From positions 52,467 through 116,466 of the forward strand of contig JAQMWT010000384.1 of NCBI GenBank assembly GCA_029834535.1: a stretch of 64,000 bases of DNA, in the 5' to 3' direction. A program made the translations under genes and the position numbers. The notes under the pieces were generated by a model. The model was given only the letters and a program-made list of their open reading frames with translations. It was not told the DNA's origin and ran no database searches. The stretch's first letter is position 1. Each line of letters begins with the position of its first letter. Origin of the DNA: Chrysophaeum taylorii. Its lineage: Eukaryota > Sar > Pelagophyceae > Pelagomonadales > Pelagomonadaceae. Positions 20,369 to 31,308 of the stretch are shown piece by piece.

Positions 20369-22335
20369 ATACTCTCACGCCCAGTGTTTCTCTCACAAGA
20401 GTCCAATCTCCGCAAACCCTCTGTCATGTTACTTTGTTCTGGTTTGTCAACTCCGGCGTTCCTGTCTCAAGCCACTAATGACTTAGGCTTAAATATCAAT
20501 GTAAAAGTTGTTGTTGAGTCTGATGATACGCTTGTTCGTATGTTACGCCACCGTTTCCCTACTGTATTATTATTTGAATCTCTCCCGCCTTTATTAACCA
20601 TCTTCACCTAATCTCACCAGAGGAAAGGCGCAAATTCTATTGTGATATAATTGAGATTACTCCTCCCTGCACGAACAGGAATCTACTAAAGCAGCATAAG
20701 ACAGAAGACTTACACAGCCTGCTGGACGATTCTCTTTTCGACAGCATGCTGTCTGTCATCAAGTTACTCCAGCCCTTGGTACTACTGGCTGAGATGACGC
20801 CTCCGCATAAGTACTGTCATCAAGACCACATCACAGTGGCCAATCTCATCCATACTACACTCGATTACTGTGTCGATGTTGTTGATAGGTTCCCGACCTA
20901 CCTCTGTGGCGACTACCAATCTAGAGAAAGATGGATATGCATCGCACGCAGGTATTCTACTGGACCAATTAAATTATTGTCGTGGCCTATCCTCCATCCA
21001 CGCCCCTTCCTAAAGATCGTGGATGATCTACAAGCTATTCCAAGCGCCTTTGGCTACCTAAACGCGCATCCAAAGACTGGATCCGGGTGTTGCCCGAACG
21101 TCCATATATCCCGTTCCTAAAACGTTTGCACCTTACTCTCGCACAGGTTCTGTTCAGCTTACTATGGCTGACCTTGAATCCTCAATATGTTACTGCTTCG
21201 CCTTCACTCACAACAGGCTCACGGGCAACGTACTCACTCTGTTCAATCCGAGTGTACTTATCATCAGCTGTGCTTTAAACGCGCCTCTATGGAGCCGCTA
21301 CAATGCAACCTACCTATACACGTCAAGGTTTTTACAATCCTATAACTTGTTTGCCAGCTTACACACTAACTCACCCACTCCTGTGTCTTATTACATAACC
21401 GTTTTCGAAACTAACCAACCGTCACACAGGTTACTACTTACAACCTCATCAACATCACACAACTCCCACTTCTTAACTGGTGGCCACCACTCCGACGGCA
21501 ACCTCACCATAGAGAACGCCACCACCAAATACCATGCTTCCATTGACGCATTTGGAAGCACGTATACGTTCACTGCTTCCGACATCCCCCGCGACCGGGA
21601 CAGGTCCATATATTTGGAGCCGTTTATGGGTTACTTGTGGATAGTCCAAGCCCCCTCAAGTTGGCTCCGCTGCCACCTATGGCACCGCCATACAAAACGC
21701 TTGTTTCCAGATGCTCTCTTGTGATCCCTGGCTGCCTTACCTACGAGGCCACCGATAACTCTTTCGACTACAAGGATTCTCATTTTGCCCTGGAAGATCA
21801 CCACTTATCTCGTAGTCGCTATATAGGGTACCTTCGTGGAAGTGACCGCAAACTCGGCTCTAAAATCCACTCTATGCTTGCTCCATTGCCCACCGTCCGA
21901 GGGTACGCCAATATTATTTTACTTGACCCTCGCAACGGGAAATTACGCTACCCCACTCGACCGGAGTTGATTCGTGCTAACAACCACACCAAACAACAGG
22001 AATCTTTCCTCTTGTCTCTACGCCATGACCTTTGCTGTGACATGCTCAGCAATGCTCTGCCTGCCGGTACGTACAGCACTCTGTACAAGCACCTTTCGCT
22101 CCTCGTTGCCGATATTAAATCCCTTATGTTGGACCCTACCTTCCAACATACTGCTGCCGTGACGAAGAAATCCTATGTATCCAATTTCATGACCGTTGAC
22201 CAAGCCTCCACGTGCAGCACAGATACCTTGTCTTTGGCACAATGTTGTGTGATGTCTATTTCCAGCAACTGCTTGACCGAACTGTCGTTAAACCATATAT
22301 CTTCGTCATACGAAGATACTCTCGCTACGTGATGA
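20369..22335 (+). pseudogene. RE3 C5-cytosine DNA methyltransferase domain
   Basis: Would transfer methyl from S-adenosylmethionine to cytosine C5. Motif I is LLCSGLSTPAF at about 20420-20452 with the acidic VVVESDD after it (motif II). Motif IV, holding the catalytic Cys, is IIEITPPCTNR (Cys codon 20668-20670). Motif VI is AEMTPP (20788-20805), keeping Glu but not the usual E-N-V. Motif VIII is QSRERWICIARR (20917-20952), an excellent Q-x-R-x-R match. A variable region of about 330 codons follows, the place of the target recognition domain. Motif X is LSNALPAGTYSTL near 22045-22085, preceded by a weak motif IX (PTRPELIRAN). At least one frameshift near 20590 and others in the variable region break it. 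It lies between protease and integrase. Identification is from motif order and spacing. Confidence 0.85.
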
Positions 22336-22351
22336 TGAGGATGCACCTCAA

Positions 22352-23480
22352 GTGACCCTGCTGCGCACCAGGATGACGACGCACCGCCCCCCTGCCTTAG
22401 ACACCGAACTCAAGTTCGATGTTCGGCGCAAACGGCACATTCCCGCTCGTCCCATTTCTCGTAAGTCCTTCGCACACGGATCTACCGAATATCTCAATGC
22501 CAAAGAACGTGCCAATCGCTTCCACCGGGTGCACCACTGCCCCGACAACGTCGCTGCCAAGGCCCCCAACGTACTTGCTCGCCCTGGATTCTCTGCTTCT
22601 GACATACCATATCGCGACTTATGCACCGACTGCATCGCACACAACAAGCGCCACCCGCACAAGCATTTCAATGCGACCAAGCTTCTTGAGCAAACTCACA
22701 AAGCCGGCGAAGTCTGGGCGTGCGACGGCGGCTATGTGACCATCCCATCCGAATGGGGAGGCTTCACACATATCATCGTCTTCAAGGAACTCATTTCGAA
22801 ATTTCTCTTGGTGTACTTTACACGCACCACCAACGCCACGGAGTTCACTCAAGCTCTGGATTTTGTGTGTGTCGTACACAACTCAACGTGCACATGCGCA
22901 CCCTCTACTCCGATGCCTTCAAGCCCTACTTTAGCCAGCACATTACCTCCCCGTACCGCGTCGATAAGGGCATTCAACTCATCGCTTTCCCGCCGTACAT
23001 GCACCACTTTAACTTTGAAGTTGAGTCCGCCATCGGTTTCATCGCCTCCGCCTCCTCAACTCGCCTTCGTTCTCTCCTTAATGCTCACTATCGTGGCGCC
23101 AAGATCGTGGAACCAGCCATCATGTTTCCGTGGGCGGTGATACACACCGTAAAGCTACAACCTTCTCCCGAACGCCACGCTCGAGCGCATTCATCATGCT
23201 ATCCTGAGTCCGCAACAGCTACTCTACAACCAACTCAACACTCCCCAACATGACATGCTCAAGATTTTTGGCGCTGAATGTTACCTTTTGGAGCCCCATG
23301 AACACCACAAGTGGGAACCGTGCCGCCGCAAATACTTATCTGTTGCGCCAACACGCAAAACCCGCTCGTCTCCCCACGCGTCGACCATCTCGCTGACGTC
23401 GTCCTCAACCATGAAAACGGACAAATTCGTGTTTCGTCAAGCTGCAATTCCTCTACATGCTTCAGCATCCTACTCCTGAT
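22352..23480 (+). pseudogene. RE3 integrase
   Basis: Copia integrase. The zinc-binding part reads H-H-C-P-D near 22530 and DLCTDCIAHNK near 22615-22650 (HHCC type). The catalytic core starts at WACDGGYVTIP (first Asp, about 22715) and FTHIIVFKELISKFLLVYF. Near 22880 the phase changes to the frame 22720-23253, which carries LYSDAFKPYF (second acidic region) and FNFEVESAIGFI (Glu, in the place of the N-x-x-x-E-R-x-I helix). 23255-23480 continues with FGAECYLLEPHEHHKWEPC, the typical post-core G-x-x-x-Y-x-L-x-P-x-x-x-x-K segment. One frameshift disables it. Confidence 0.85.
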
Positions 23481-23970
23481 CCTGAACTTGCTCCTCCGCC
23501 TCACGCTCCTCCCGCGCCTTTCTCGCTCACACCCCACGCCGCTATCCAAGACCATGTCATTCAGAGGGGACACGGACATCATCCTCAGAGGGGGCACTCC
23601 CACCTCCTTCAGCTCCTTCTTCGTCCCCTGCTCCTGCCTCTTCTCCCTCTTCTGACGCCTCGCCGACGATTCTGGCTCTTTGTCACCGCCGCCCTTGCTT
23701 CCTTCTTACTAAGACCTTTTGCACAAGATGACCTCATTCTTGTCCCAGGTTCCAAACAGCCTAACACCCGCAAGGCCACTTCTATGAAAATATCCAAGCC
23801 CGGCTGCAAGCGTCTACTATTGGTGCTTACAAAGCCGCTGGTGGCAAACTCGCCGATTTCCGCTGGGATCTTCGCCACCACTTTCTTACGTTCAAGTCTC
23901 CCGCCCTCTCCGCCCTTCATCTCAATGGTGGTATCCTCTGGTCTGCTATCTGCTCAGAGGGGAACATGCG

Positions 23971-26293
23971 TTGTTAGCTCGTCTTCTTCTCCCGTTGCGC
24001 ACTGACTTACTTGCCCGCTACCCGCACGTCGATGGTTACTTCGCCCACGCCAAGTGCGCATCCAGCATCCCAGCTGCAACCTTTTTAACTGCTGATGGTT
24101 CACCTACGTGCCCCATTCCTCAGCCCCTTTTATCTGCGTTCACTGAACACGCTGCTGCCTTTGGCACTTCTTCCTTACAATATGCACTTACGTACCTGGC
24201 GCCGACCAGCTTTATTGATCACAACTCCTCCGAGTTTGGCGCTACTTCTGCATCTCTGGCTGACTTGGAGGAATACCTTCTGGTCTCTACAGAGTTTATC
24301 ACCCAGGTCTTACACACCGACCCTACTATCCATATTCAACTGGAATCTGCTCCTACTCCTACTGACGCTGTTTCCGCTTATCCCGAAGTTGCGCACACTG
24401 CCTCGACCGCAACGTCGCTAAACTATAATTCACCAGCCATTGTTGGTCCTGACGAATATAAGGTCCAAGAAGCGGACGTTTCCATTGACGAATATAAACT
24501 TAAGTGCCTCCACGGTTTGTCGCCTGAAAACAGGCACGCCTACCTCAAGGCCATCGCCAAGGAACTCCACGACATTATCCGCTTTGGCTGCTTCAAACTT
24601 TCCTTACCCGACGGTGTCTCTCGTCCTATTGACAGCAGGATGGTGCTGAAGATTAAAACAGACTCTGCAGGCAAATACGTTAAGCACAAGGCTCGCCTCG
24701 TACTACGTGGCTTCCTAGCATCTTGGGCGCCGATTTCTTTGTACCTTCAGCCCCATGGCCACAATGACCGCAATCCGGGTACTACTAGCTATTGCAGCAT
24801 ACAAGCAATTGCCTGTCTACCATGCAGACGTCCCGAACGCCTTCGTTCAGTCTGACATCGATGCCAACGTCTATGTTCAGTTACCAGACGGCATCAAGCT
24901 TATCGACCCCGATGACGCTAAGTACAAGGGCCGACGTCTACCGAAACTGCTGAAGTCACTTTATGGACTTCGGCAATCACCATCTCTTTGGAACAAAGAG
25001 ATAGACGGCTTCTTCCGTAGCCTTGGCTACAAACGCCTGCATTCGGACTCTTGCCTATATGCTCGAGTATCCGCACATGCTAAGTTCGTCGTATGCAGTC
25101 TGTCTGTAGACGACATTGTTATTGTGTCCAATGACGACCCTCTTCGTACTGAGTTACAGGATGCCCTCCACAAACGGTATGCTGTAGAGCAGTTTGAACC
25201 CGTCCATACCCTCCTAGGCATGCGTGTGTGTCGCACATCTGATGGATCCATTTCTCTGGATGTGCAAGCCAAGCTGGATGAACTCTTCGCTGATCACCCT
25301 GTCTTGCAGCAACTGACCCCGCTTAAATATCCTATGTCATCGTCCTTCAAGTATAAAGATGGCACTCCCAGCTCTGAAACAGAGTTGTACATCAATTCGC
25401 ACTTTGCCACCCTCCTTGGCAAGCTGGTGTTCATGCAAGTTGCCTGCAGACCTGACTTGTCGCAGGCCTTGGGCAGATGTTCGCGTGGTATGCATGCACC
25501 CACGTATGTTCACGTCCAAATGCTAGAGCATTTGCTTCACTACCTCAAGAAGCCGGAAAACCGCTCACTTCGCCTCTGGTTCCATCCTAAAGGTAATGCC
25601 ATTGAAGCTCACCTTCGCACTGTCTCCGCTAATCGAATTGATCTATCCACTGTGGTCGACTACCAACCGCAGGATGTATCTACTGGACAGTTAGATCCCT
25701 TAGTTGCCATGGTTGACGCTGACAACGCCCCTTCCTTAGCACAGGAAGATAGGAAATCTACCACCGGGTTTGTCTTCTATCTTTTCAACTGCCTTATTGG
25801 TTGGAAAAGCAAACTTCAACCGATTGTCTCCTGCTCAACTCACGAAGCTGAGTTGATTGCCCTCAGTATTTGTGCTGATGAAGCTGTTTGGCTACGCAAG
25901 CTGCTGTTGGAACTCTCCTTTGTCGTCAACCCCACCTTCTACGTCAACAATGCTAATGGTGAGAACACCGCTGATCCTGTTGACTTCGATGACAATGACA
26001 ACCCAATTGCTGAAGATATGCGCTTCATCAGAAGCCTACCTCTCTTGTCTGACAATGCTGCCGCTGTTCACACCTCTAATAACCCAGATGGGTCTTCTCG
26101 ATCCAAGGCACTGTCGACCAGATGGTTTAAGATCCGTGAGTACATCTCGCTACAGAAAATACGAGTCCATCATGTTCCCGGCAAGCTAAACGTGGCGGGT
26201 GGTTTTACAAAGCCACTTGCTGCTGAGTTCTCCACCTTTCGCTCTCTACTCGGTATGCATCATGCCTCTGACGACAATCCTTTACAAGATTGA
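23971..26293 (+). CDS. RE3 reverse transcriptase and RNase H
   Basis: 23971-24760 is a linker (with the candidate cleavage peptide S-T-A-T-S-L-N-Y at 24403-24426) and the reverse transcriptase N-terminus (AIAKELHDI, SRMVLKIKTDSAGKYVKHKARLVLRGF). After a frameshift near 24730-24760 the frame 24755-26293 (512 codons) completes it: VYHADVPNAFVQSDI (motif A), LLKSLYGLRQSPSLWN (motif B region), LSVDDIVIVS at about 25100 (catalytic V-D-D). RNase H follows with MVDADNAPSLAQEDRKSTTG, CSTHEAELIALS, LLSDNAAAV and VHHVPGKLNVAGGFTKPL. Apart from the one shift the enzyme looks complete. Typical Ty1/Copia layout. Confidence 0.93.
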
Positions 26294-28224
26294 AGATGCC
26301 TAACTCTAGTGACCGCAACGTCGTTAAACTATCCCCTAGCCCTGGCCTACTTTCTTTTGCCACAATTTTTTTTTGTACGCGTGTGAGTGTCGCTCATGTC
26401 TTTTTCTTGGCACTCCCGTGGCCGTGGCATCTCTCCAGTCGTTCGAAGGACAATTCCACGCTCGCTCTCCACGACCGAACCTTCTCCCAAGTTGTCGCAA
26501 AAGCTACAACCCATGCTCGCTGTTACTACTGCTACCTCCCAGGCTGCTGCTGTCGCACCGACACCAGCCAAACATACTTTACCTCAATCGCTAACACTCC
26601 AGGATGGCCTCAACATGGATTTTTTTTTCCTGTTTGAACGGGGAATCTCTCTCTTTGAGAACTTCCGTGTCCCTGCCACCCCGTCTCTCTCTTCTTTTAT
26701 GCGAGCGGAAATCGCTACGGCACTCAACTCGATCTATGAGTCTACTGACCTTTCACTGTTCGTGGAACTAACAACATTCATATCCATGCGCCTACCCATT
26801 TCTATACCTTGGGTAGCTGCCCCTGCTATTGCTTCTATTGGCTGCTACAGAGGCCCCAAACGCGAACGTTTCATTTTGTCATTCTTCTGTACGCAATGCC
26901 TCAACAATTTGGGACAACCAACGTTCCTTGTCTCGACCACGTACAGTTCGAAGTCACAAACACCTCGTGAACTCCCCACTGAAGTGCTGAGTCACCTCAA
27001 CACGGACGACCATAAGAAGAATGGTCACATCCCCATCTCGATTATTACCATGAACATTTGCTGTGCTTGTCACAACACCGCTCAGGTGCCTATACAACCT
27101 ACTGTATGTGCACGCAATGCTACTTCCTTCCAATCCTCCTGTGATGCGTGCTCAGCTGGTCATATACGCGCGACCATCATACGCGCCTATCATTTGCCAA
27201 GGAGTTATATACTCTTTTGACTAGCAATCTAACGCAATACCCGTCACTTGCTCATTTAATCCTATCGGTATCCGATGCAGCCACAGATTCCACCACTCAA
27301 CTGCCATTCGCACTGGATCTTCGGCTTATTACTCAGATGCACCTTGAGCATCTTAACTTTCTTGTAACTCTTGTTCGAACACAGAGTCGCAAAGCCCAGG
27401 CTATGTTCAAGCCCTCCAAATCCCACCATGTGATTAATACTGTTGCCCAATCGTGGGTACAACATCTTGACAACGACGTATCATCCTCAGATGATACAAA
27501 ACCGCCATCACTCCTGGATGTAATGTTCGGCCCCACTTATACTCCGGAAGAACATCAAGACTTTCTGCGCTTTCTAAACGCGAAATACCCCCTACTCACA
27601 CAGCATGTGTTGACCGAGACGTCGTTAAACTCCTCACTTCCTACATCAGAACCTACCCTGGAAAGAACCTCGCCATCGACTCACCCTGCCTCTTCTGCCT
27701 CGGTTGATGTCGATGCCTTACATCAGCAAGTCGAGCAACTCCAGGAAACTCTTCGCCTATACATCCGCAAAATCAACACCCTCAGCGCTGAAAATCTATC
27801 TCTGCGCACTGATCTACAGGCTGCCATTGCTTCAATCACCTCCCTGGAGAATCGGCTCTTTCCTCCTACTGCCAATGCACACGTGTTACTCATAACACTG
27901 TACAAGATCCCAGAGCTGCTGTCTCGCTTAACTCTTACAGCTTATGACCAATATGCTGCCAACCACTCCTCCCAGGACGATCACCTCCTTCATCTACGTG
28001 ACAAGTTGCTCTCATGCTTCAGAGCATTCCGTCCGCTCTCATGTGAATCTGAAGACTCTTCTATCTTCGTTCGCCAAGTCCAACTTTTTGGAAAACCAAC
28101 TGGACACCTTTCAACTAGATTCTCTGTCGCCATCCATACTGAATGCTCTACTTGCACTCACCCTTCTCTTGGCACCACATCATTCAGCTATTGGTGTTCA
28201 CCACCTTACAGCAGAAGCTGACGA
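26294..28224 (+). CDS. RE3 extra ORF after RNase H (two overlapping frames)
   Basis: About 1.9 kb of mostly open sequence between the RNase H stop and the 3' LTR, where most Copia elements have only a short untranslated region. Frames 26387-27220 (277 codons) and 27148-28221 (357 codons) overlap and probably represent one protein split by a shift. The first has several Cys pairs (FFCTQCLNNLG, NICCACHN, CDACSAGH), which could bind zinc. The second has a clear leucine-rich coiled coil (LHQQVEQLQETLRLYIRK to LENRLF, about 27718-27870) after another S-L-N peptide (27610-27633). I see no signal peptide or membrane anchor, so an envelope-type role is not supported. Function unknown. Confidence 0.65.
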
Positions 28225-28465
28225 TGATTGATAATCCTAACACACTGTCTGTTGTATCTGTGTTTCTTAATGTTCTGTTCAAAAGGGTCAAATCGACTCT
28301 CAGCTCCACCAAGTCCAAGTCCTAAGACCCTTCTATACTCTTGATGCTTCGTATGTGACCTCTGCGACCATCAAGACTGTATTCTCCTTTTTTTCTTCCT
28401 TCATCATCATCTTTCTCAAGAGATGTTCTATAGACGCACCTTGCGCTTAAGACATCTCGAGGGGA

Positions 28466-28780
28466 TGCAGAGAAATCTGCTGCCTCTTACCCTTATCCGT
28501 CCGTTGAGAACGTGATCTCTTCCTTACCCTTCTTCTTCCTTTCTACACAATCAAATAGTCCTCTGATTTGTGCTTAAGCTCATCATCATGGTCTGGCGCG
28601 TCCCGAGGTATGTAGCACTATACACTTTACCTTTCTCGTGTAGTTCTAGATGCCGCCTGTCGTGTTCTGAGGATATAGGGAACATACCTTTTCATTCCCC
28701 GAATTAAATACTTCCAGACGTTCATGCTGAGACGGGATGGTTTCCCAGGTGACTTACCACTGCTTTCTAAATGCTCTGAA
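28466..28780 (+). repeat. 3' LTR of RE3 (315 bp)
   Basis: Preceded by the purine-rich CGAGGGGA (28458-28465), a likely polypurine tract, and followed by target duplication AATAC. The last three bases are GAA where the 5' LTR has GCA. Confidence 0.93.
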
Positions 28781-28785
28781 AATAC

Positions 28786-29015
28786 CGTGGAAGTTTGAGG
28801 AGTAGTACTCAAACTTGTTGACCAAACTTACAAGGTTGTTAATCAAATTTGAAGGGTTGATTGATCAAACTTAATGCAACTTCGGAGTGACCAAACTTAA
28901 CTGGTCAAACTTCTATTGAAAGTGGCCAAACTTGTGAATTTTCCCTTAAACATACATCAAATCGAGCAAACTTGAAAGAAATTGACCAAACTTGTTGACC
29001 AAACTTGACCGATCC
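28786..29015. repeat. Cluster of CAAACTT words
   Basis: Nine exact CAAACTT words, many as TTGACCAAACTTG, are scattered with irregular spacing over about 220 bp. The part of the target left of RE3 (CCAAAGTTTGGTC, about 16726) belongs to the same region before insertion. It is AT-rich and non-coding. It may be an array of binding sites or a decayed minisatellite. Confidence 0.75.
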
Positions 29016-29029
29016 CATTTATTAATGTT

Positions 29030-31070
29030 GTCTTGCAGTTGCGACGTAGTCGTCTTCTGGGAAGCATGTTAGGAGAGTTCTCTGCATTGTTCCTTCAGAG
29101 CATGAATAGTGTGCGTGGTGCGATCCAAGAGCCTCATAATAGATCGGGCAGTTCGATCGAACGTGCGCACGTACACGGGTCGGTCATTAGATTGACCAGG
29201 GTCACGTGTACTGGTAACATAGGAGTCACCAGGACGGTAATAGCTGAGATCATGACGAGAAAAGGGCTGGTTAGCATCTTCGAGTTGCGAAGGCGTCTTG
29301 CGTTAAATGAGGGTTTCGACGGTCCAGAGGCTGTGGTAGTAAGTGACGCGAATACATGAGCGGTATGATCCAGCTCAGAATCAGTGTTGTCCAGCAGCTG
29401 AGTTAAAAGCAACTTAGGTTTCTGGTGAGTGGAGAGACCTTCCACGTAGGGGATCCAACTGACAGGAGCCTCCAGGCGTTTTTTGTCATCAGCGTTGTTG
29501 GAAACAGAGTTGTAGAGGTCCAATGCATACTCCAGTATGTGTGATGAATCTGCAGGGTGACATTGTCTGTCAGCATCAGGCTGGGCTCTAGGAGACGAAC
29601 GGGTCTCGTAGGTCATACACCATTCGACCCAACCCCTGTCATATCGATTGTTGCTGGTGTTATTGGCAAAATGCCGATATATTTCTTCATACACTTTTCG
29701 ACAAAGAGCGGCTTCATCAAACTGAAGATTTGTCTCCTCTTGGTTGAGTTGAAACGAGAGATGCCTGAAGGACTGCACACATTCAATAAAAACATGTACA
29801 TGCCAAAAAGGATTATACGCAACAGCGTTAAATTGCTGTTTCAGATACAAAACATCGTTAAAAGACACAGTTTCGTATAAACCAAAGGCTATGAGTATGA
29901 TTGCTCTGGCCTTGTTTGGGCGGTAATGCCGATTATATACCTCAGTAATGGCTGCCCAGGCCGCGAGAGCAGGTTTGCTAACGCTCTCGTGGTTAAAGGT
30001 ACATAAGAACGTAGCATAGGTGTTTTGGTAAGTTTGCCAATCAGTATGTGATAAGGCAAATATGGACACTGGGGCATTAATCCTGCCGTCAAAGGCAAGT
30101 TCGCGAGGATAAGTGCGGTTAAGAAACCGCTCTCCAGCCTTAAAACGACTATTAATTTCGGGCGGAATAGCCCTGACTTCATTATCGTAGCAGACAGTGG
30201 CCAACTGTGCTGCGCCAAGGTCTGGTAAGTGTGGGATCGCCTCTGCTGTGAAGTGCCAGCTCTGAAATTCAGGAGGCAATTCTTCAACAGATCTGAGGTT
30301 GAGTTATACCATTCTGGCGTCTTGCCATTCCAGGAAGACCTGGTCAAAAAACCCTTTTGCGCATGACTTCGTAGTCAGCGCAGGATCTTGTGTAATCCTC
30401 ATACGAATCATATTCGAAGAGGGCTCCTGCGTGATGAAAACGCAGCATCTGCCTAATCTGTCGCACTTGGAGCGACACTTTCCGGCTTTGAAGTTGAAAG
30501 CGATTCCCATCGTTGAGAAAATCAACAACAGGAGCTTCCAGCTTGAGGATGTCTGCGCCCGTGACTGCCCTGGGCACAGCCCTTGCTGCTCGTTCTGCCA
30601 TGAGAACGGTGACGTGAACCTGTGGGTTCAGTCAGAGCAGTTGACTCCTTCTAGACATTCTAGGGGGCTCTGTCTAGCGGTGTCTATGTACACTCATCAG
30701 GTAAACAATGGGAGGATGCCTATGTGGCAACTGTACAAACTGTAATTCCAATCAGTGTGCAGGGGTAGCACTGACAGGCATTTGTGGTAAGTTGTGCTCA
30801 AAGAGCGGTTAGTGCACCATCGTGGAGTGTCCAGGTGGACATACCCACAATATTCCATAGCGCGCGTGTAATCAGTGCAGGTTAAACAGAATACACACAC
30901 ACCAACACTTTCAAGACAATACGATGACATATAAACAAGCACACGAGGGTTCGCAGTCTTAACGTGTGCGGTGTAGCTATGTACAGCCCGTGTTAAGCGT
31001 ATACACACAAGCGTGTTGCATGGCGAGGCTAGACTGGCGCTTTGAAAGTCCAATACCCATTATGGTAAGG
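29030..31070 (-). pseudogene. RE3': truncated inverted relative of RE3 (leader and gag)
   Basis: Gag starts at ATG 30601 (MAERAARAVPRAVTGADIL), closely matching RE3 Gag. The phase changes near 30345 and again near 30280, after which 29134-30279 is open for 381 codons (AAQLATVCYDNEVRA, TYQNTYATFL, NKARAIILIAF, YEEIYRHFANNTSNNRYDRGW). Text homologous to RE3 continues to about 29035 (ALKEQCRELS, QLQDNINK), then stops at the CAAACTT cluster. Upstream, 30602-31070 matches the RE3 leader (GGTTCAGCCTCGCCA-like and GGGCTGTA blocks). No LTR matching RE3 is visible. Protease and pol are absent. A deletion product, opposite in direction to RE3 and only 250 bp from it. Confidence 0.85.
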
Positions 31071-31308
31071 CTTACGCCTTGAATACATTAGCATGGAATA
31101 ATGAGATAGGACCTTGGCGGTCTATTTTGTTGGTTTGCACATCTTGATTATTGTACAATCAACAATCCATCACCCATCCTCAATCCATCCAGTCTTTCGA
31201 GGCTGATTTAAAAACATCAGACTAACTGCGGTAAAATGCAGGGTTGATTTAAAGTGCAATACGAGGGTGGGCCTCTGACGAACTCGACTAAGGAGACAGA
31301 GATACACG
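31071..31308. other. Short AT-rich spacer downstream of eRF3
   Basis: Contains CAATCCATCACCCATCCTCAATCCATCC-type short repeats and no open frame. It should hold the 3' untranslated region and polyadenylation site of eRF3; I cannot place the signal. Confidence 0.5.

Larger units (their letters stand above)
19286..27633 (+). other. Five copies of a T-x-x-S-L-N peptide at RE3 module boundaries
   Basis: At 19286-19309 (STEKSLNY), 22273-22296 (LTELSLNH), 24403-24426 (STATSLNY), 26309-26332 (VTATSLNY) and 27610-27633 (LTETSLNS) the same eight-residue pattern recurs, each time in the phase of the surrounding ORF. The DNA is also conserved (ACCG-AA-GTCG-TAAAC). The sites separate Gag from protease, methyltransferase from integrase, integrase from reverse transcriptase, RNase H from the extra ORF, and split the extra ORF. 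This placement fits retroviral-type protease cleavage sites. The function is inferred. Confidence 0.7.
16745..28780 (+). mobile_element. RE3: 12-kb Copia retrotransposon with methyltransferase domain
   Basis: Two 315-bp LTRs (16745-17059, 28466-28780) with perfect termini TGCAGAG...CTCTGCA in the 5' copy, and the 5-bp duplication AATAC at 16740-16744 and 28781-28785. Order on the plus strand is gag, protease, C5-methyltransferase, integrase, reverse transcriptase, RNase H, an extra ORF, 3' LTR. Integrase before reverse transcriptase is the Copia order. Twelve kilobases is long for Copia; the methyltransferase (about 2 kb) and the extra ORF (about 1.9 kb) account for it. Several frameshifts and stops show that this copy is inactive. 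Confidence 0.95.

Noticed and set aside
20353-20376. A sixth S-L-N-type site (TAINLNTL) between RE3 protease and methyltransferase
   Set aside because: It lies in a phase different from both neighbouring domains, so I treat it as chance.
26294-28224. Envelope gene in RE3
   Set aside because: No signal peptide, transmembrane segment or fusion peptide-like stretch; coiled coil alone is not enough.
30697-31053. 118-codon minus-strand frame as a small gene
   Set aside because: It lies in the leader of RE3', which matches the non-coding RE3 leader at 17060-17400 where no such frame is conserved.
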